Assembly: GCA_031268985.1 (NCBI GenBank)
Contig: JAIRWN010000019.1
Coordinates: forward strand, 1-39,826
Direction of reading: 5' to 3'
DNA length: 39,826 bases
From: Holosporales bacterium
Lineage (GTDB): Bacteria > Pseudomonadota > Alphaproteobacteria > UBA3830 > JAIRWN01
The translations under genes were made by a program, and so were the position numbers. The notes beneath the pieces are model-generated. The model ran no database searches. It had not been told where the DNA came from and saw only the letters and a program-made list of their open reading frames with translations. Of this stretch, positions 10,600-22,192 are shown one piece after another (within the stretch, counting starts at the first letter, position 1; each line of letters begins with the position of its first letter).

Positions 10600-11262
10600 T
10601 TAGGATTTAGCTCGTTTAGGCAAAAACATAGAATCTGAATCATATTTTTCGCCTTTATATATCCATACTTTTACCCCTATACATCCGTAGGTCGTAAATG
10701 CATTCCTGAAACCATACTCGATATCCGCACGAAGAGTGTGCAACGGAACTTGTCCCTCGCGATACCACTCCATTCTGGCAATTTCCGCTCCACCAAGGCG
10801 ACCGGAACAATTGACTCTTATTCCCTGAGCGCCAAAACGCAAAGCCCCTTGCATAGCGCGTTTTATAGCCCGTCTAAATCCAACCCTTTTTTCTATCTGA
10901 GAAGCTATATTCTCAGCGACAAGCTCAGCATCAGCCTCCGGCTTGCGTACCTCCACAATGTTCAGTACAATATCGCCACCAACAAAAACCGACAATTCTT
11001 TTTTGAGTTTTTCTATATCTGCGCCCTTTTTACCTATAATTACGCCCGGTCGCGCAGTATGGATGGATACGACAACTCGCTTTGCCATACGCTCTATAGA
11101 AATCCTAGCAATCGCCCCCTGAGACAATCGCCCCCTGATAAAGGCTCTTACTTTATAATCTTCATGCAAGCGATCGGCGAAATTTTTCTTAGAAAACCAA
11201 CAAGAATCCCAGTTCCTAATAATCCCAAGGCGCAGCGAATGTGGATTTATCTTTTGTCCCAT
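10600..11262 (-). CDS. rpsC: 30S ribosomal protein S3
   Basis: '[23 protein letters not shown]', KH domain '[19 protein letters not shown]'. Confidence 0.99.
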   Translation of the reverse strand: MGQKINPHSLRLGIIRNWDSCWFSKKNFADRLHEDYKVRAFIRGRLSQGAIARISIERMAKRVVVSIHTARPGVIIGKKGADIEKLKKELSVFVGGDIVLNIVEVRKPEADAELVAENIASQIEKRVGFRRAIKRAMQGALRFGAQGIRVNCSGRLGGAEIARMEWYREGQVPLHTLRADIEYGFRNAFTTYGCIGVKVWIYKGEKYDSDSMFLPKRAKS

Positions 11263-11264
11263 AA

Positions 11265-11636
11265 TTATCCTTCTACTTCGCCGACCACTATAGTCAAATT
11301 GCTAGACCTTTTTAAAATGGGGCGCGCTTTCCCAAACGCTCCGGCTTTCCATCTGCGCAGTGTCGTTGCTTTTCCAACATACGCTTCAGACACAATCAAC
11401 AAATCGACATCCAGCCCACAGTTGTTTTCAGCATTAGCAATCGCCGATTTCAAAGTTTTATAAACGTCACCAGCTGAGCTTTTCTCACAAAACGCCAATG
11501 CTCCAAGAGCTTTTGCAACCGTTTTACCCCTTATCATAGAAGCAATCAAGTTAACCTTACGAGGCGAGCTTTTTACAAATCTGCTACGTGCGGTAACCAA
11601 AGTCGATTTATGTGTCAAATGTAATCTTTTCGCCAT
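11265..11636 (-). CDS. rplV: 50S ribosomal protein L22
   Basis: '[22 protein letters not shown]...[19 protein letters not shown]'. Confidence 0.98.
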   Translation of the reverse strand: MAKRLHLTHKSTLVTARSRFVKSSPRKVNLIASMIRGKTVAKALGALAFCEKSSAGDVYKTLKSAIANAENNCGLDVDLLIVSEAYVGKATTLRRWKAGAFGKARPILKRSSNLTIVVGEVEG

Positions 11637-11642
11637 GCTCTG

Positions 11643-11918
11643 TTACTTCTTTGCTTTTTTATCGCCCGAATGACCGTAAAAAGTGCGCGTAGGGGCAAAT
11701 TCGCCCAACTTGTGCCCAATCATATCCTCGGTCACATAAACAGGGATAAATTTCTTTCCGTTATGAACCGCAAAATTAACTCCAACAAAGTCAGGAATAA
11801 TCGTAGATCGCCTCGACCATGTCTTAATGACATCTTTACGACCTGACTCAGCAACTTTTTGAGCCTTTTTTATCAAGTACCCATCAACAAACGGCCCTTT
11901 CCAAACAGAACGAGACAT
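11643..11918 (-). CDS. rpsS: 30S ribosomal protein S19
   Basis: '[18 protein letters not shown]...[26 protein letters not shown]'. Confidence 0.99.
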   Translation of the reverse strand: MSRSVWKGPFVDGYLIKKAQKVAESGRKDVIKTWSRRSTIIPDFVGVNFAVHNGKKFIPVYVTEDMIGHKLGEFAPTRTFYGHSGDKKAKK

Positions 11919-11927
11919 CTCTATATC

Positions 11928-12755
11928 CTATTTCTTCCTACCTGACAATATAAAACGATCCGACGGCTTGGTTTTACGACGAGTTTTGTACCCTTTTGTC
12001 GGAATTCCCCATGGAGTAACCGGATGACGCCCACCTTTTGTTTTGCCCTCGCCTCCGCCGTGCGGATGATCTACCGGATTCATTGCGACACCTCTTACGC
12101 TTGGCCTGACGCCAAGCCACCTATTTCTGCCGGCCTTGCCAAGATTTATATTTTTCTGATCCGGATTAGAAACAGCTCCTATAGTAGCCCTACAATCGCC
12201 AGAGACAATTCTTGTCTCGCCTGAAGACAGCCGCAACACGATTTTGCCAGAATCGCGACCAACTATCTGAGCGCTGGTTCCGGCAGACCTGGCTATCTGT
12301 CCGCCCTTACCAATTTTCAACTCAACATTATGAACAACTGTACCTACGGGAATACTTCTTAAGAACAGGCAATTACCAATTTTTATACCAACCTCTTCCC
12401 CTGATTCCACAACGTCCCCGGTTTTCAAATTTTGAGGAGCAACAATATATGAAAACTCGCCGTCCTCATATTTTATCAATGCAATAAACGAAGTCCTATT
12501 TGGATCGTATTCTATCCTTTCTACAACGGCCGGAACTTTTGTTTTATTTCTGGCAAAATCGATGAATCTGTAAAGTTTTTTATGCCCGCCGCCTTTATGG
12601 CGACTGGTAATACGACCGCGAGCATTGCGACCACCTGAACTTTTTTTGCCGCAAGTCAAAGCTTTTAACGGCCTACCTGTCCACAAAGAGCTCCTGTCAA
12701 TTAAAACAACACCTCTAGAGGCGGAAGTTACTGGGTTTAACGTCTTTAAGGCCAT
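11928..12755 (-). CDS. rplB: 50S ribosomal protein L2
   Basis: '[24 protein letters not shown]...[17 protein letters not shown]'. Confidence 0.99.
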   Translation of the reverse strand: MALKTLNPVTSASRGVVLIDRSSLWTGRPLKALTCGKKSSGGRNARGRITSRHKGGGHKKLYRFIDFARNKTKVPAVVERIEYDPNRTSFIALIKYEDGEFSYIVAPQNLKTGDVVESGEEVGIKIGNCLFLRSIPVGTVVHNVELKIGKGGQIARSAGTSAQIVGRDSGKIVLRLSSGETRIVSGDCRATIGAVSNPDQKNINLGKAGRNRWLGVRPSVRGVAMNPVDHPHGGGEGKTKGGRHPVTPWGIPTKGYKTRRKTKPSDRFILSGRKK

Positions 12756-12757
12756 AA

Positions 12758-13042
12758 TTAAAACCCGCCCTCAAAATTAATTGTGCCTTCTTTCAAATGA
12801 ACAAACGCTCTTTTGCTGTCTGACCTTACGCCACGCCTACTTTTAAAGATTCTTAATTTACCTTTGCGATTTAGAATCTTTACACCGTCCACCCTGACGT
12901 TAAAAACAGATTCCACAGCCAGCCCAACATCTTTTTTCGTCGCACAAGAATCGACTTCAAAAGTATAAAATCCATTGGACGTAACTAACATGGACTTTTC
13001 TGTAACTATCGGCCTGATCAGGCAATCATACTGATTCAGCAT
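12758..13042 (-). CDS. rplW: 50S ribosomal protein L23
   Basis: '[24 protein letters not shown]'. Confidence 0.97.
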   Translation of the reverse strand: MLNQYDCLIRPIVTEKSMLVTSNGFYTFEVDSCATKKDVGLAVESVFNVRVDGVKILNRKGKLRIFKSRRGVRSDSKRAFVHLKEGTINFEGGF

Positions 13043-13671
13043 TCTCGCCCTCCCAAACGCTTCTGTAGGCCCTGCAAAGCATCTTTAGTAAACACCAACT
13101 TTTCTTTACCTATGATATCATACACATTCAGTCCGTTGACAGATAGAATATCTATCTCCGGCAAATTCGTGATGGAATTCGAAAAATTATCAACCAAATT
13201 ATTTTCGCCAAAAACAAATAAAGCTGAAACCAAATTAAGGTTTGCCAAATTTTTCCGCATATCTTTGGTTTTATAAGATTCGCTTTCTAAGTCGCTTAAC
13301 ACGATAAGCTCAGATTTCTTGAACTTTAAAGACAGAACCCCTTTAAGAGCCAACTGCCTGACCTTTTTGTTTAATTTAAACGCGTGAGAACGAACGACGG
13401 GACCAAACGCCACTCCTCCACCGCGACAAACGTTGCTCGTCCAAGACCCGCGACGCGCTCGACCAGTCCCCTTTTGTTTAAACGCTTTTTTTGTAGTTCC
13501 ATGTACTGCCGATCGATTTTTCACCTGATGAGTACCGGCCTGTCGAGCAGCAAGCTGCCATCTGACAACTTCAGATATGATATCCAGTCTCGGCTCAATG
13601 GAAAAAAAGTCAGAGTTCAAATCGACCTCTCCAGCATCATGCCCCTTTAAATTGATAACCTTGACTTGCAT
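13036..13671 (-). CDS. rplD: 50S ribosomal protein L4
   Basis: 'RQAGTHQVKNRSAVHGTTKKAFKQKGTGRARRGSWTSNVCRGGGVAFGP'. Confidence 0.98.
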   Translation of the reverse strand: MQVKVINLKGHDAGEVDLNSDFFSIEPRLDIISEVVRWQLAARQAGTHQVKNRSAVHGTTKKAFKQKGTGRARRGSWTSNVCRGGGVAFGPVVRSHAFKLNKKVRQLALKGVLSLKFKKSELIVLSDLESESYKTKDMRKNLANLNLVSALFVFGENNLVDNFSNSITNLPEIDILSVNGLNVYDIIGKEKLVFTKDALQGLQKRLGGREC

Positions 13672-13678
13672 TTTCTAA

Positions 13679-14329
13679 TTAACCATATTGTTTTTTGGAG
13701 CTAGACTTTACTGCCCCGCGCACAAAAACCATGCCATTTTCCGATCCCGGAACGCTCCCCTTTATAACCATAATACCTAAAGCGGGATCCACGCTATGTA
13801 CAGGCAGATTTAGCATTGTAACCATAGTGGCCCCCATGTGCCCAGCCATTTTCTTGCCTTTAAACACTTTCGCAGGTTCTTGACGTTGACCGGTGGATCC
13901 CAAACATCTGTGCGTTATAGAAACGCCATGAGAAGCCCTCAGCCCACCGAAACCGTGCCGTTTTATTCCGCCGGCAAATCCTTTTCCAACAGAAACCCCC
14001 ATAACATCTACGATCTGACCCGACGAAAAAGCGTCCAAGCCCAACTCAGTACCCACCTCTGCCTTATCTCCGTTAACTCTAAACTCCTTAATCACTGTAA
14101 AATTTTCCGTCTTCAGTTTAGAGAAAACCCCTTTCATAGGCTTTGTGAGCTTCCGTTCATGTGTCGGAAAAGCACCGACAACAACAGCGTCATAGCCATG
14201 CTTGTCCAAATTTTTGTGAGCTATCACCACGTTTTTCTCAAGCTTAAGCAAAGTGACCGGGATGCTACGCCCATCATCAGAAAAAACTTGACTCATGCCT
14301 ATTTTTTTTGCAATTAAACCAACTTGCAT
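13679..14329 (-). CDS. rplC: 50S ribosomal protein L3
   Basis: 'GLIAKKIGMSQVFSDDGRSIPVTLLKL...GVSITHRCLGSTGQRQEPAKVFKGKKMAGHMGA'. Confidence 0.99.
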   Translation of the reverse strand: MQVGLIAKKIGMSQVFSDDGRSIPVTLLKLEKNVVIAHKNLDKHGYDAVVVGAFPTHERKLTKPMKGVFSKLKTENFTVIKEFRVNGDKAEVGTELGLDAFSSGQIVDVMGVSVGKGFAGGIKRHGFGGLRASHGVSITHRCLGSTGQRQEPAKVFKGKKMAGHMGATMVTMLNLPVHSVDPALGIMVIKGSVPGSENGMVFVRGAVKSSSKKQYG

Positions 14330-14333
14330 AGCT

Positions 14334-14648
14334 TTAATTCATTACCTTTACTTCGACGTCAACACCGGCAGCCAGCTCAAGCTTCATAAGCGCATCCACC
14401 GTCTGCGGCAAACAATCCAGTATGTCAATTAAACGCTTAAACGTCCTTATTTCAAACTGCTCGCGAGATTTTCTGTCTATGTGAGGCGAACGCAACACAG
14501 TAAACCTTTCAATTTTGTTAGGAAACGGTATAGGCCCTTTAACAAGCGCACCAGTCCTCTTTGCAGTAGACACTATCTCTGCAGCAGAATAGTCCAATAT
14601 TCTGTTGTCGTAAGCCTGCAAACAAATCCGTATGCGCTGGGTATTCAT
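14334..14648 (-). CDS. rpsJ: 30S ribosomal protein S10
   Basis: '[40 protein letters not shown]'. Confidence 0.99.
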   Translation of the reverse strand: MNTQRIRICLQAYDNRILDYSAAEIVSTAKRTGALVKGPIPFPNKIERFTVLRSPHIDRKSREQFEIRTFKRLIDILDCLPQTVDALMKLELAAGVDVEVKVMN

Positions 14649-14657
14649 TAAAGGAAC

Positions 14658-15848
14658 CTATTTTATAATCTTAGAAACCACTCCGGCCCCAACGGTATGA
14701 CCACCTTCACGCACAGCAAATTTAAGACCCTCGTCCATGGCGATAGGAGCAATCAGCTCAACTTCAGCATTAATGTTATCGCCCGGCATGACCATTTCCA
14801 CCCCATCCGGAAGCTTTACCGTACCCGTAACATCTGTTGTACGGAAATAAAATTGAGGTCTGTAGCCATTGAAAAATGGGGTATGACGACCGCCTTCGTC
14901 CTTCGTTAAAACGTACGCCTCGCATTTAAAGTGAGTGTGCGGGGTAATAGATCCGGGGGCAGCCAAAACTTGCCCTCTTTCAACTTCTTCACGTTTTGTT
15001 CCACGAAGCAAACAACCAATGTTGTCTCCGGCCTCTCCTTGGTCAAGAAGTCTTTTGAACATTTCAACTCCGGTGCAAATAGACTTAGCCGTTGGACGCA
15101 GGCCAACTATTTCAATCTCGTCGCTTATTTTAAGAATTCCCTGCTCAACACGACCAGTAACAACCGTTCCACGCCCGGAGATAGAAAACACATCTTCGAT
15201 GGGCATTAAAAACGGTCGATCTTTCGGACGAGCCGGCTGAGGAATGTAATCATCAATAGCCGCCATAAGTTCGTTGACTTTGTTTTTTCCAAGCTCATCA
15301 TTCTTACCCTCCAAGGCACAAAGAGCGCTTCCCTTAATGATAGGAATGCTATCGCCCGGAAAGTCATATTTGGACAAAATCTCACGGATCTCAAGCTCAA
15401 CCAGTTCAAGGATCTCCGGATCGTCCACCATATCTACTTTGTTGACGAAAACGACCAAAGCCGGCACGCCGACTTGACGCGCAAGCAGTATGTGTTCGCG
15501 AGTTTGCGGCATTACACCGTCGGTCGCAGAAACAACAAGAATCGCGCCATCCATCTGAGCGGCGCCAGTAATCATGTTCTTGACATAGTCAGCATGGCCC
15601 GGACAGTCAACGTGAGCATAATGCCTTTTTGCAGTTTCATACTCGACATGAGATGTGGAAATTGTGATACCGCGAGCCTTTTCTTCAGGCGCATTATCAA
15701 TCTGATCATAGGCGGTAAAGCTAGCCCCGCCAGATTCTGCCAAAACTTTTGTAATAGCTGCGGTTAACGTAGTTTTTCCGTGGTCGACGTGACCAACGGT
15801 TCCTATATTGCAATGTGGTTTATTCCTTTCAAACTTAGCTTGTGCCAT
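14658..15848 (-). CDS. tuf: Elongation factor Tu
   Basis: '[30 protein letters not shown]...[40 protein letters not shown]'. Confidence 0.99.
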   Translation of the reverse strand: MAQAKFERNKPHCNIGTVGHVDHGKTTLTAAITKVLAESGGASFTAYDQIDNAPEEKARGITISTSHVEYETAKRHYAHVDCPGHADYVKNMITGAAQMDGAILVVSATDGVMPQTREHILLARQVGVPALVVFVNKVDMVDDPEILELVELEIREILSKYDFPGDSIPIIKGSALCALEGKNDELGKNKVNELMAAIDDYIPQPARPKDRPFLMPIEDVFSISGRGTVVTGRVEQGILKISDEIEIVGLRPTAKSICTGVEMFKRLLDQGEAGDNIGCLLRGTKREEVERGQVLAAPGSITPHTHFKCEAYVLTKDEGGRHTPFFNGYRPQFYFRTTDVTGTVKLPDGVEMVMPGDNINAEVELIAPIAMDEGLKFAVREGGHTVGAGVVSKIIK

Positions 15849-15885
15849 AGTAAAAGCTCCTTATTCTAAAAATTCAACATCAAAA

Positions 15886-17976
15886 CTAACCCGCTTTATG
15901 TCCCGCAATAACCTGGTCCGCAACCTGCGGAGGAACAAGGTCGTAACGAGCAAACTGCATAGTGTATTGAGCGCGCCCCTGACTCATAGACCTAAGATTA
16001 TTAACATATCCAAACATATCTGCCAAGGGCACAACTGCGCTTAACACACGAGCGTTGCCTCGCTGATCCATACCCAAAACTTGACCGCGCCTGCTGTTCA
16101 GATCGCCGATTATATCGCCCATATACTCCTCAGGAGTAACCACCTCTACGTCCATAATTGGCTCAAGTAATCTTGCTCCCGCCTTGGACATAGCTTCCCT
16201 GAACGCTGCCCTTGCAGCAATCTCGAAAGCCAGTACGCTTGAATCAACGTCGTGATAAGCGCCGTCGATCAAAGTGCACTTCATTCCCACAACAGGGAAA
16301 CCAATCAAATACCCACTGTCGCTTGCAATTTTCAATCCTTTATCAACACCAGGAATATACTCTTTAGGAACAACGCCTCCAACAATCTTGCTTTCAAAAA
16401 CGAGTCCTTGATCATAGGAAGTGGGCTCAAACCTAATTTTCACGCGAGCAAACTGACCCGCGCCACCTGTCTGCTTTTTGTGAACATAATCGATTTCTAC
16501 GCTTTTCGAAATAGTCTCTCTGTAGGCAACCTGCGGAGCTCCTACATTTGCGTCAACTTTAAACTCGCGACACATACGATCAACTATAATCTCAAGATGA
16601 AGCTCGCCCATTCCTTTTATAATGGTCTGACCGGTTTCATGATTTATACTAACCCGAAACGAAGGATCTTCCGCGGCCAAACGACTTAGCGCTTGAGACA
16701 TTTTCTCTTGATCGGCTTTGGTTTTTGGCTCGACCGCAACCTCAATAACAGGATCCGGAAATTCCATCCTTTCAAGGATAATCGGCTTGTCCATCGAACA
16801 AAGAGTGTCTCCTGTTGTAGTATTTTTAAGCCCGCATATAGCAGTTATATCGCCCGCATACGCCTCCTTAATATCTTCTCGATTGTTTGCATGCATAAGC
16901 AAAATGCGCCCGATTCTTTCTTTGTTGTCTTTGATAGAATTGAGAACGTTTTCTCCGGACGACAAAACGCCGGAATAAATTCGTACAAACGTCAACGTTC
17001 CAACGAACGGATCGTTCATAATTTTAAATGCCAAAGCCGAAAAAGGCTGGCTGTCCAAAGGAGACCTCGTCAACGCACTGTCAGAATCAATTTCTGTCCC
17101 CTTCACATCCCCAATATCAAGCGGCGAAGGCAGGTATGATACCACAGCGTCAAGCAACAGCTGAACACCCTTGTTTTTAAAAGCGCTACCGCAAAAAATC
17201 GGCACAAAAGCGCTGGATATAACCCCTTTTCTAATGCAAGCGATAAGCTGCTCTTTTGTTGGCATTCTACCAGACAAATACTCTTCAAGAAGGCTATCTT
17301 CCTGCTCCACCGCCAACTCTACAAGCTTTGACCTATGCTCTTCTGCGCTTTTAGCCAGATCGGCGGGAATATCTTCGTACACAAATTCAGAATCCGGCCC
17401 ATCCCCAAGCCAACGTACAGCCCTCATTTCAACAAGATCAACAACGCCGACAAAATCGCTTTCTGCACCAATTGGCAGATGCATAACTGCAGGAATAGCG
17501 CCAAGCCGATCTTTAATCATATCTACGCAACGAGAGAAGTTGGCCCCAACACGATCCATTTTGTTAACGAAACAAATACGGGGCACCGAATACTTGTCGG
17601 CTTGACGCCAAACGGTTTCAGATTGCGGCTCGACGCCGGCAACACCGTCGAATACAGCTATTGCGCCGTCAAGAACGCGCAAAGAGCGCTCCACTTCTAT
17701 AGTGAAATCTACATGCCCCGGCGTATCAATTATATTAATGCGATGATTTTTCCAAAAACAAGTAGTCGCGGCCGAAGTGATTGTTATTCCCCTCTCTTGC
17801 TCCTGCTCCATCCAGTCCATAGTGGCCGCCCCCTCATGGACTTCGCCGATTTTATGGGATCTGCCGGTATAAAACAGAATTCTTTCGGTAGTCGTAGTCT
17901 TACCAGCGTCGATGTGCGCCATAATTCCAATGTTACGGTACTTATCCAGAGCAAAACGAGCCGCCATAATCACCAC
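15886..17976 (-). CDS. fusA: Elongation factor G
   Basis: '[59 protein letters not shown]'. Start may be the internal [12 protein letters not shown]. Confidence 0.99.
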   Translation of the reverse strand: MVIMAARFALDKYRNIGIMAHIDAGKTTTTERILFYTGRSHKIGEVHEGAATMDWMEQEQERGITITSAATTCFWKNHRINIIDTPGHVDFTIEVERSLRVLDGAIAVFDGVAGVEPQSETVWRQADKYSVPRICFVNKMDRVGANFSRCVDMIKDRLGAIPAVMHLPIGAESDFVGVVDLVEMRAVRWLGDGPDSEFVYEDIPADLAKSAEEHRSKLVELAVEQEDSLLEEYLSGRMPTKEQLIACIRKGVISSAFVPIFCGSAFKNKGVQLLLDAVVSYLPSPLDIGDVKGTEIDSDSALTRSPLDSQPFSALAFKIMNDPFVGTLTFVRIYSGVLSSGENVLNSIKDNKERIGRILLMHANNREDIKEAYAGDITAICGLKNTTTGDTLCSMDKPIILERMEFPDPVIEVAVEPKTKADQEKMSQALSRLAAEDPSFRVSINHETGQTIIKGMGELHLEIIVDRMCREFKVDANVGAPQVAYRETISKSVEIDYVHKKQTGGAGQFARVKIRFEPTSYDQGLVFESKIVGGVVPKEYIPGVDKGLKIASDSGYLIGFPVVGMKCTLIDGAYHDVDSSVLAFEIAARAAFREAMSKAGARLLEPIMDVEVVTPEEYMGDIIGDLNSRRGQVLGMDQRGNARVLSAVVPLADMFGYVNNLRSMSQGRAQYTMQFARYDLVPPQVADQVIAGHKAG

Positions 17977-18440
17977 CTGTAGTGAGCAAAGGCTCGGTTA
18001 GCCTCGGCCATGCGATGCATATCGTCGCGTCTTTTAATAGCGCTCCCGCGACCGTTGTAGGCGTCTAAAATCTCCGCACAAAGACGATCCGGCATAGTTT
18101 TCTCGGCACGCCCCCTTGCGCTGCTTATAATCCACCTAATAGCCAAAGCCTGAGCCCTGACAGCTCTGACCTCGGAAGGAACCTGATAAGTCGCGCCCCC
18201 AACTCTTTTAGATCTTACCTCGAGGCTGGGTTTCACATTATTCACCGCTTCAGCAAAAACATCTGCGGCGGGCTTTTTTGCCTTTTTTTCAGCATCCTCT
18301 AAAGCAGAATACAGAACCTTTTCTGCAATGGCGCGCTTACCGTCATACATTAATGTATTGATAAATTTCGTTACTATAACACTGCCAAAACGAGTATCTT
18401 CTACAACTCCCCTTTTATTTGCTGAACGACGTCGCGACAT
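17970..18440 (-). CDS. rpsG: 30S ribosomal protein S7
   Basis: '[44 protein letters not shown]...[13 protein letters not shown]'. Confidence 0.99.
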   Translation of the reverse strand: MSRRRSANKRGVVEDTRFGSVIVTKFINTLMYDGKRAIAEKVLYSALEDAEKKAKKPAADVFAEAVNNVKPSLEVRSKRVGGATYQVPSEVRAVRAQALAIRWIISSARGRAEKTMPDRLCAEILDAYNGRGSAIKRRDDMHRMAEANRAFAHYRW

Positions 18441-18457
18441 AAATCATCCCCTGAAAA

Positions 18458-18829
18458 TTATTTTGGCCGCTTGGCTCCGTACCTGGACCGGCCCTGACGA
18501 CGATCTTTAACCCCCTGAGTATCGAGAGAGCCACGAATAATATGGTATCGCACACCCGGTAAGTCCTTGACACGACCGCCACGAATCAGCACAACCGAGT
18601 GCTCCTGAAGGTTATGCCCCTCGCCAGGAATATATCCGGTTACTTCAAAACCGTTAGTCAAACGTATACGCGCAATCTTACGCAAGGCTGAGTTAGGCTT
18701 CTTTGGCGTAGTTGTGGTAACACGAGTGCACACCCCTCTCTTTTGGGGACAAGCCTCCAAAGCCGGGACTTTGTTTTTCCTTAAAACACTACTCCTAGGT
18801 TTACGCACCAACTGATTTATTGTAGGCAT
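18458..18829 (-). CDS. rpsL: 30S ribosomal protein S12
   Basis: '[12 protein letters not shown]...[59 protein letters not shown]'. Confidence 0.99.
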   Translation of the reverse strand: MPTINQLVRKPRSSVLRKNKVPALEACPQKRGVCTRVTTTTPKKPNSALRKIARIRLTNGFEVTGYIPGEGHNLQEHSVVLIRGGRVKDLPGVRYHIIRGSLDTQGVKDRRQGRSRYGAKRPK

Positions 18830-18869
18830 ACGCCTGCTTTCCTTACTTAATCTTAAAAACAGTAAACGA

Positions 18870-18898
18870 AATATATTATTTATCTGCTATCAAGTCAA
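18870..18898 (-). promoter_or_regulatory. Sigma70-type promoter for rpsL/str operon
   Basis: Minus strand TTGACT - 17 nt (TGATAGCAGATAAATAA) - TATATT, about 40 bp upstream of the rpsL start. Confidence 0.75.
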
Positions 18899-19128
18899 TA
18901 CCCACATTTTAAGGTATTATGTTCCAATCAAAATCTAAAGCGCAGATAAAGGCTAATTAAAAAACTTTGAATAAAGTTACTGCGGTTTTTAGAAATCATA
19001 GCGCCGCCGGGCGGTTTAAAAAAATCTATAACTCGTTGAATTTAAACAATTTTATAAAAAGTCGTTTTATTTTTGACTAATTTTTATTAAAATGCGTCAT
19101 TACTTTTTTACGAAAAAATAATAAATTA

Positions 19129-20325
19129 ATGAACACATTTGCAACAAATTTATTAAAATTTAGAAATAAGCTCAAGAACTTTAACAAAGCAGAGCAAAAC
19201 GTTCTGGCGTTCAGCGACAATATTCCTCCTGTATGGACGCCCAGAGCTTATAAAAATTTAGCAAACGAAGGATACAAAAAGAACGTAATTGCTTATAGGG
19301 CAATTAACTTGATATCGAAGGGGTTAGCCAGCGTTCCGCTGAAACTTTTCAACCTTGAGACCGAATTGAACAACAACGAGCACGTTATTGCCAATCTTTT
19401 GGCCCATCCAAACAGCAGTCAAACCCGTGCTGAATTTTTTGAAACCATAACGGGCCATTTATTAATGTCGGGTAATGCATATGTTTACTTGCATTATGAG
19501 AGCAATGAATTTCCTTTGGCTATATATACGCTAAGGCCAGATAGAGTGAAGGTTAAAGCCGACAAATCAGGTAAAATTACCGGATATGATTATGGTCAAA
19601 ATGAATATATTCCCTGCCGCGAAGAAAAAACCGGCAAAAAACAAATTCTGCATCTCAAATTTTTTAATCCGTTAGATGATTTTTATGGTCTAAGCCCAAT
19701 CGAAGCCGCAGCAATTGCAATAGATCAGTATAACGCTGTTTCGTCGCATAACTTGTCGTTGCTTCAAAATGGTGGACGGCCGTCAGGGTGTCTTATTTTA
19801 AAAAATAAAGAGTTTATGACGGAACAGCAAAAGCAAACCCTCAGAACCAGCATAAAAAAATCCTATGAGGGCGCTTTAAACGCTGGAAAAACAATGGTTC
19901 TTGAAGGTGATTTTGAATGGAAGGAAATGGGGTTATCCCCAAAAGATCTGGACTTCGTGACAGGAAAAACTTTTTCTGCACGAGAAATATCGCAGGCCTT
20001 TGGCGTTCCGCCAATGCTTGTTGGCGTGCCGGGAGACTCAACTTTCTCAAACTATCGTGAGGCAAGGTACCACCTTTGGGAAGACACGATTCTGCCGCTT
20101 CTAGACTATATTCTCGGTCAGTTGAACGGAACGCTGATAGATACAGAAAATCCCGACGGCTTGGCCATTAATTATAACGAAGATGAAATTTATGCCCTTT
20201 CATTAAAACGAGACGGCGTATGGAAACGAATTTCAGAAGCAGAATTTTTAACCATTAATGAAAAGAGGCAAGCGCTTGGGTTTGTTCCGATTGAAGGCGG
20301 CGATGAAATAAGGAGGGACAAATAA
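19129..20325 (+). CDS. HK97-family phage portal protein
   Basis: 398 aa; 'ACRAINLIS'-type 'AYRAINLISKGLASVPLKLF', 'LLSGNAYVY'-type 'LLMSGNAYVYLHY', 'GKTFSAREISQAFGVPPMLVGVPGDSTFSNYREARYHLWEDTILPLLD'. Confidence 0.95.
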   Translation: MNTFATNLLKFRNKLKNFNKAEQNVLAFSDNIPPVWTPRAYKNLANEGYKKNVIAYRAINLISKGLASVPLKLFNLETELNNNEHVIANLLAHPNSSQTRAEFFETITGHLLMSGNAYVYLHYESNEFPLAIYTLRPDRVKVKADKSGKITGYDYGQNEYIPCREEKTGKKQILHLKFFNPLDDFYGLSPIEAAAIAIDQYNAVSSHNLSLLQNGGRPSGCLILKNKEFMTEQQKQTLRTSIKKSYEGALNAGKTMVLEGDFEWKEMGLSPKDLDFVTGKTFSAREISQAFGVPPMLVGVPGDSTFSNYREARYHLWEDTILPLLDYILGQLNGTLIDTENPDGLAINYNEDEIYALSLKRDGVWKRISEAEFLTINEKRQALGFVPIEGGDEIRRDK

Positions 20326-20921
20326 TGTACAAATCTTCAAACCGTGCTCAAGGACATTTTGCGGTAAAAAGCCTGTCTTCCTCCGGCGAATTTCAAGGAT
20401 ACGCAAGCGTGTTTGGCATAGTGGACCAGCAAGGCGACATAGTTGAAAAAAATGCGTTTAAAGAATGCCTTTCAAAAGTAAAAGCCTGCGGAAAGTATCC
20501 AAAACTTCTTTGGCAGCACGATCAAAAGAAACCTATTGGATACATAAAAGAACTAAAGGAAGACGAGTACGGATTATTTATTAAGGCTCAGCTTTTGCTG
20601 GAAGTTGAACAAGCAAAAGAAGCCTATGCCCTGCTTAAAAGTAGGGCCATTGAAGGAATGTCCATAGGATACAGAGTTGCCAAATCAGTCAGAGACTCAA
20701 AACAGAATTCAATAAGGCGCTTAATCAAGTTAGAGCTCTTGGAGGTTTCGCTCGTGACTTTTGCCGCTAATAATATGGCATCCATTACAGATGTGAAGTC
20801 AGCCGATAAAGGCGAGACTGAAGCATGGCTGGTTGCCGATATTCGTCGCTTAGCAGCCATAATTAGAGGGTTAACACCTGGTTTAACAAATAAGGAGATA
20901 AAACATGACACCAAACGTTAA
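20325..20921 (+). CDS. HK97-family prohead (capsid maturation) protease
   Basis: 'FQGYASVFGIVDQQGDIVEKNAF...PKLLWQHDQKKPIGYI...IEGMSIGYRV...LLEVSLVTFAAN'; start overlaps portal stop (TAATG). Confidence 0.93.
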   Translation: MYKSSNRAQGHFAVKSLSSSGEFQGYASVFGIVDQQGDIVEKNAFKECLSKVKACGKYPKLLWQHDQKKPIGYIKELKEDEYGLFIKAQLLLEVEQAKEAYALLKSRAIEGMSIGYRVAKSVRDSKQNSIRRLIKLELLEVSLVTFAANNMASITDVKSADKGETEAWLVADIRRLAAIIRGLTPGLTNKEIKHDTKR

Positions 20922-22122
20922 TGAGGCGTTGGACAGCTTATACAATGCATTCCATGAGTTTAAAAGCATACACGATGATAGGCTAAACGACCTGGAAGAA
21001 AAAATATCCGTCGACAACCAAATAGCAGGCAAAATCAAAAAATTTGATTCAGTGATCAATAAGGCAGAAGCCAAACTTCGCGAGATAAGCATAAAACAAG
21101 GCAATAGAGAAACAATCGTCACGAATCAGCAGAACGATAACAGCCAAGAATACAAAGAAGCGGTAGCAAGCTACCTTCGCAAAGGGGATGATATTGCTAT
21201 AAAGGAAATTTGCACAAAAGCGGCGTTAAGCTCCTCAACCGACAATATAGGAGGATTCGTCATGCCAGTTGAGGTTGTACACAATATGAACAAAGCTCTG
21301 CGATCAACTTCACCGATGAGGTCTATAGCCAGAGTAACGACTATATCTACCGGGGCATTGGAGGTGTTGATCGAGAAAAAACTGCCAAATGCAGGCTGGG
21401 CTAACGAAACCGATGCTAGAGCTGAGACCGATACTCCGGAAATGGAAAAGATTAACATAGAAGTTCATGCAATGTACGCAAAACCAAAAGCAAGCCAACA
21501 GCTTCTGGACGACAGCAAAATAGATATAGAGGCATGGCTTATGTCAACCATTGCTGAAAAAATTGCCGGCGTAGAAAATCAGGCGTTTGTAGACGGCGAC
21601 GGAACAAATAAACCAAAGGGATTTTTGGCCTATGATTGCGTAGAAAAAGAATCTTTGGAGTGGGGAAAACTTGAGATCGTTAAATCCGGCGCTAATGGGG
21701 CATTCGGCGGCGATCCGGCAGATCTTATAATAAACGTGCTTAATTCCTTGAAACCGCAATATTTAAAAGAGGCTGTTTGGGTTATGCCAAGATCGACGCT
21801 CGCAGAGGTGCGTAAGATAAGAGACGGGGACTCCGGACGTTATCTTTGGACGCCGAACCTTGAACAGGCCAGCCCTTCTACCTTGCTTGGTTATCCCGTG
21901 ATAATTATGGATGACATGCCTGCGCTTGTCGACGGTGCCGCAAGTAAGTCTATGGCATTTGGCAACTTTAAAGAAGGATATCAGATCGTAGACAGGCAAG
22001 AGCTTCAAGTCATCCGTGATCCATATTCAGCAAAACCATTCGTTGAATTTTATGCGACAAAACGAGCAGGGGGCGCTGTAGTTGATTTTGACGCAATCAA
22101 GGTCGTTAATTTCTCAGAGTAA
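20905..22122 (+). CDS. HK97-family major capsid protein
   Basis: N-terminal helical scaffold-like region, then 'GGFVMPVEVVHNMNKALRSTSPMRSIARVTTIS...AFVDGDGTNKPKGFL...PSTLLGYPVIIMDDMPAL'. Confidence 0.93.
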   Translation: MTPNVNEALDSLYNAFHEFKSIHDDRLNDLEEKISVDNQIAGKIKKFDSVINKAEAKLREISIKQGNRETIVTNQQNDNSQEYKEAVASYLRKGDDIAIKEICTKAALSSSTDNIGGFVMPVEVVHNMNKALRSTSPMRSIARVTTISTGALEVLIEKKLPNAGWANETDARAETDTPEMEKINIEVHAMYAKPKASQQLLDDSKIDIEAWLMSTIAEKIAGVENQAFVDGDGTNKPKGFLAYDCVEKESLEWGKLEIVKSGANGAFGGDPADLIINVLNSLKPQYLKEAVWVMPRSTLAEVRKIRDGDSGRYLWTPNLEQASPSTLLGYPVIIMDDMPALVDGAASKSMAFGNFKEGYQIVDRQELQVIRDPYSAKPFVEFYATKRAGGAVVDFDAIKVVNFSE

Positions 22123-22128
22123 ATCAAC

Positions 22129-22159
22129 GAAGCGAGCTTCCTTTACGGGAGCTTGCTTC
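22129..22159 (+). other. Stem-loop just downstream of the capsid gene
   Basis: GAAGCGAGCTTCC-TTTAC-GGGAGCTTGCTTC: 13-bp stem with two G:U pairs and 5-nt loop; no U-tract follows. Confidence 0.65.
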
Positions 22160-22192
22160 CATCACTTAAAGTTTCAGCTAAGGATAAAATTA

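Noticed and set aside
747-18510. Numerous 60-240 aa plus-strand ORFs across the ribosomal superoperon
   Set aside because: Antisense or out-of-frame shadows of highly conserved ribosomal, EF-Tu/EF-G, secY and adk genes; low-complexity compositions and no independent family signal.
19000-19030. GC-rich CCGCCGGGCGG element in the rpsL/portal intergenic region as a terminator
   Set aside because: Very short stem in the middle of a divergent promoter region; not convincing as a terminator without transcript data.
22082-22192. N-terminal extension of the connector ORF
   Set aside because: Overlaps the capsid C-terminus and spans the stem-loop; MSLKLLQKP at 22193 gives the conserved connector start.
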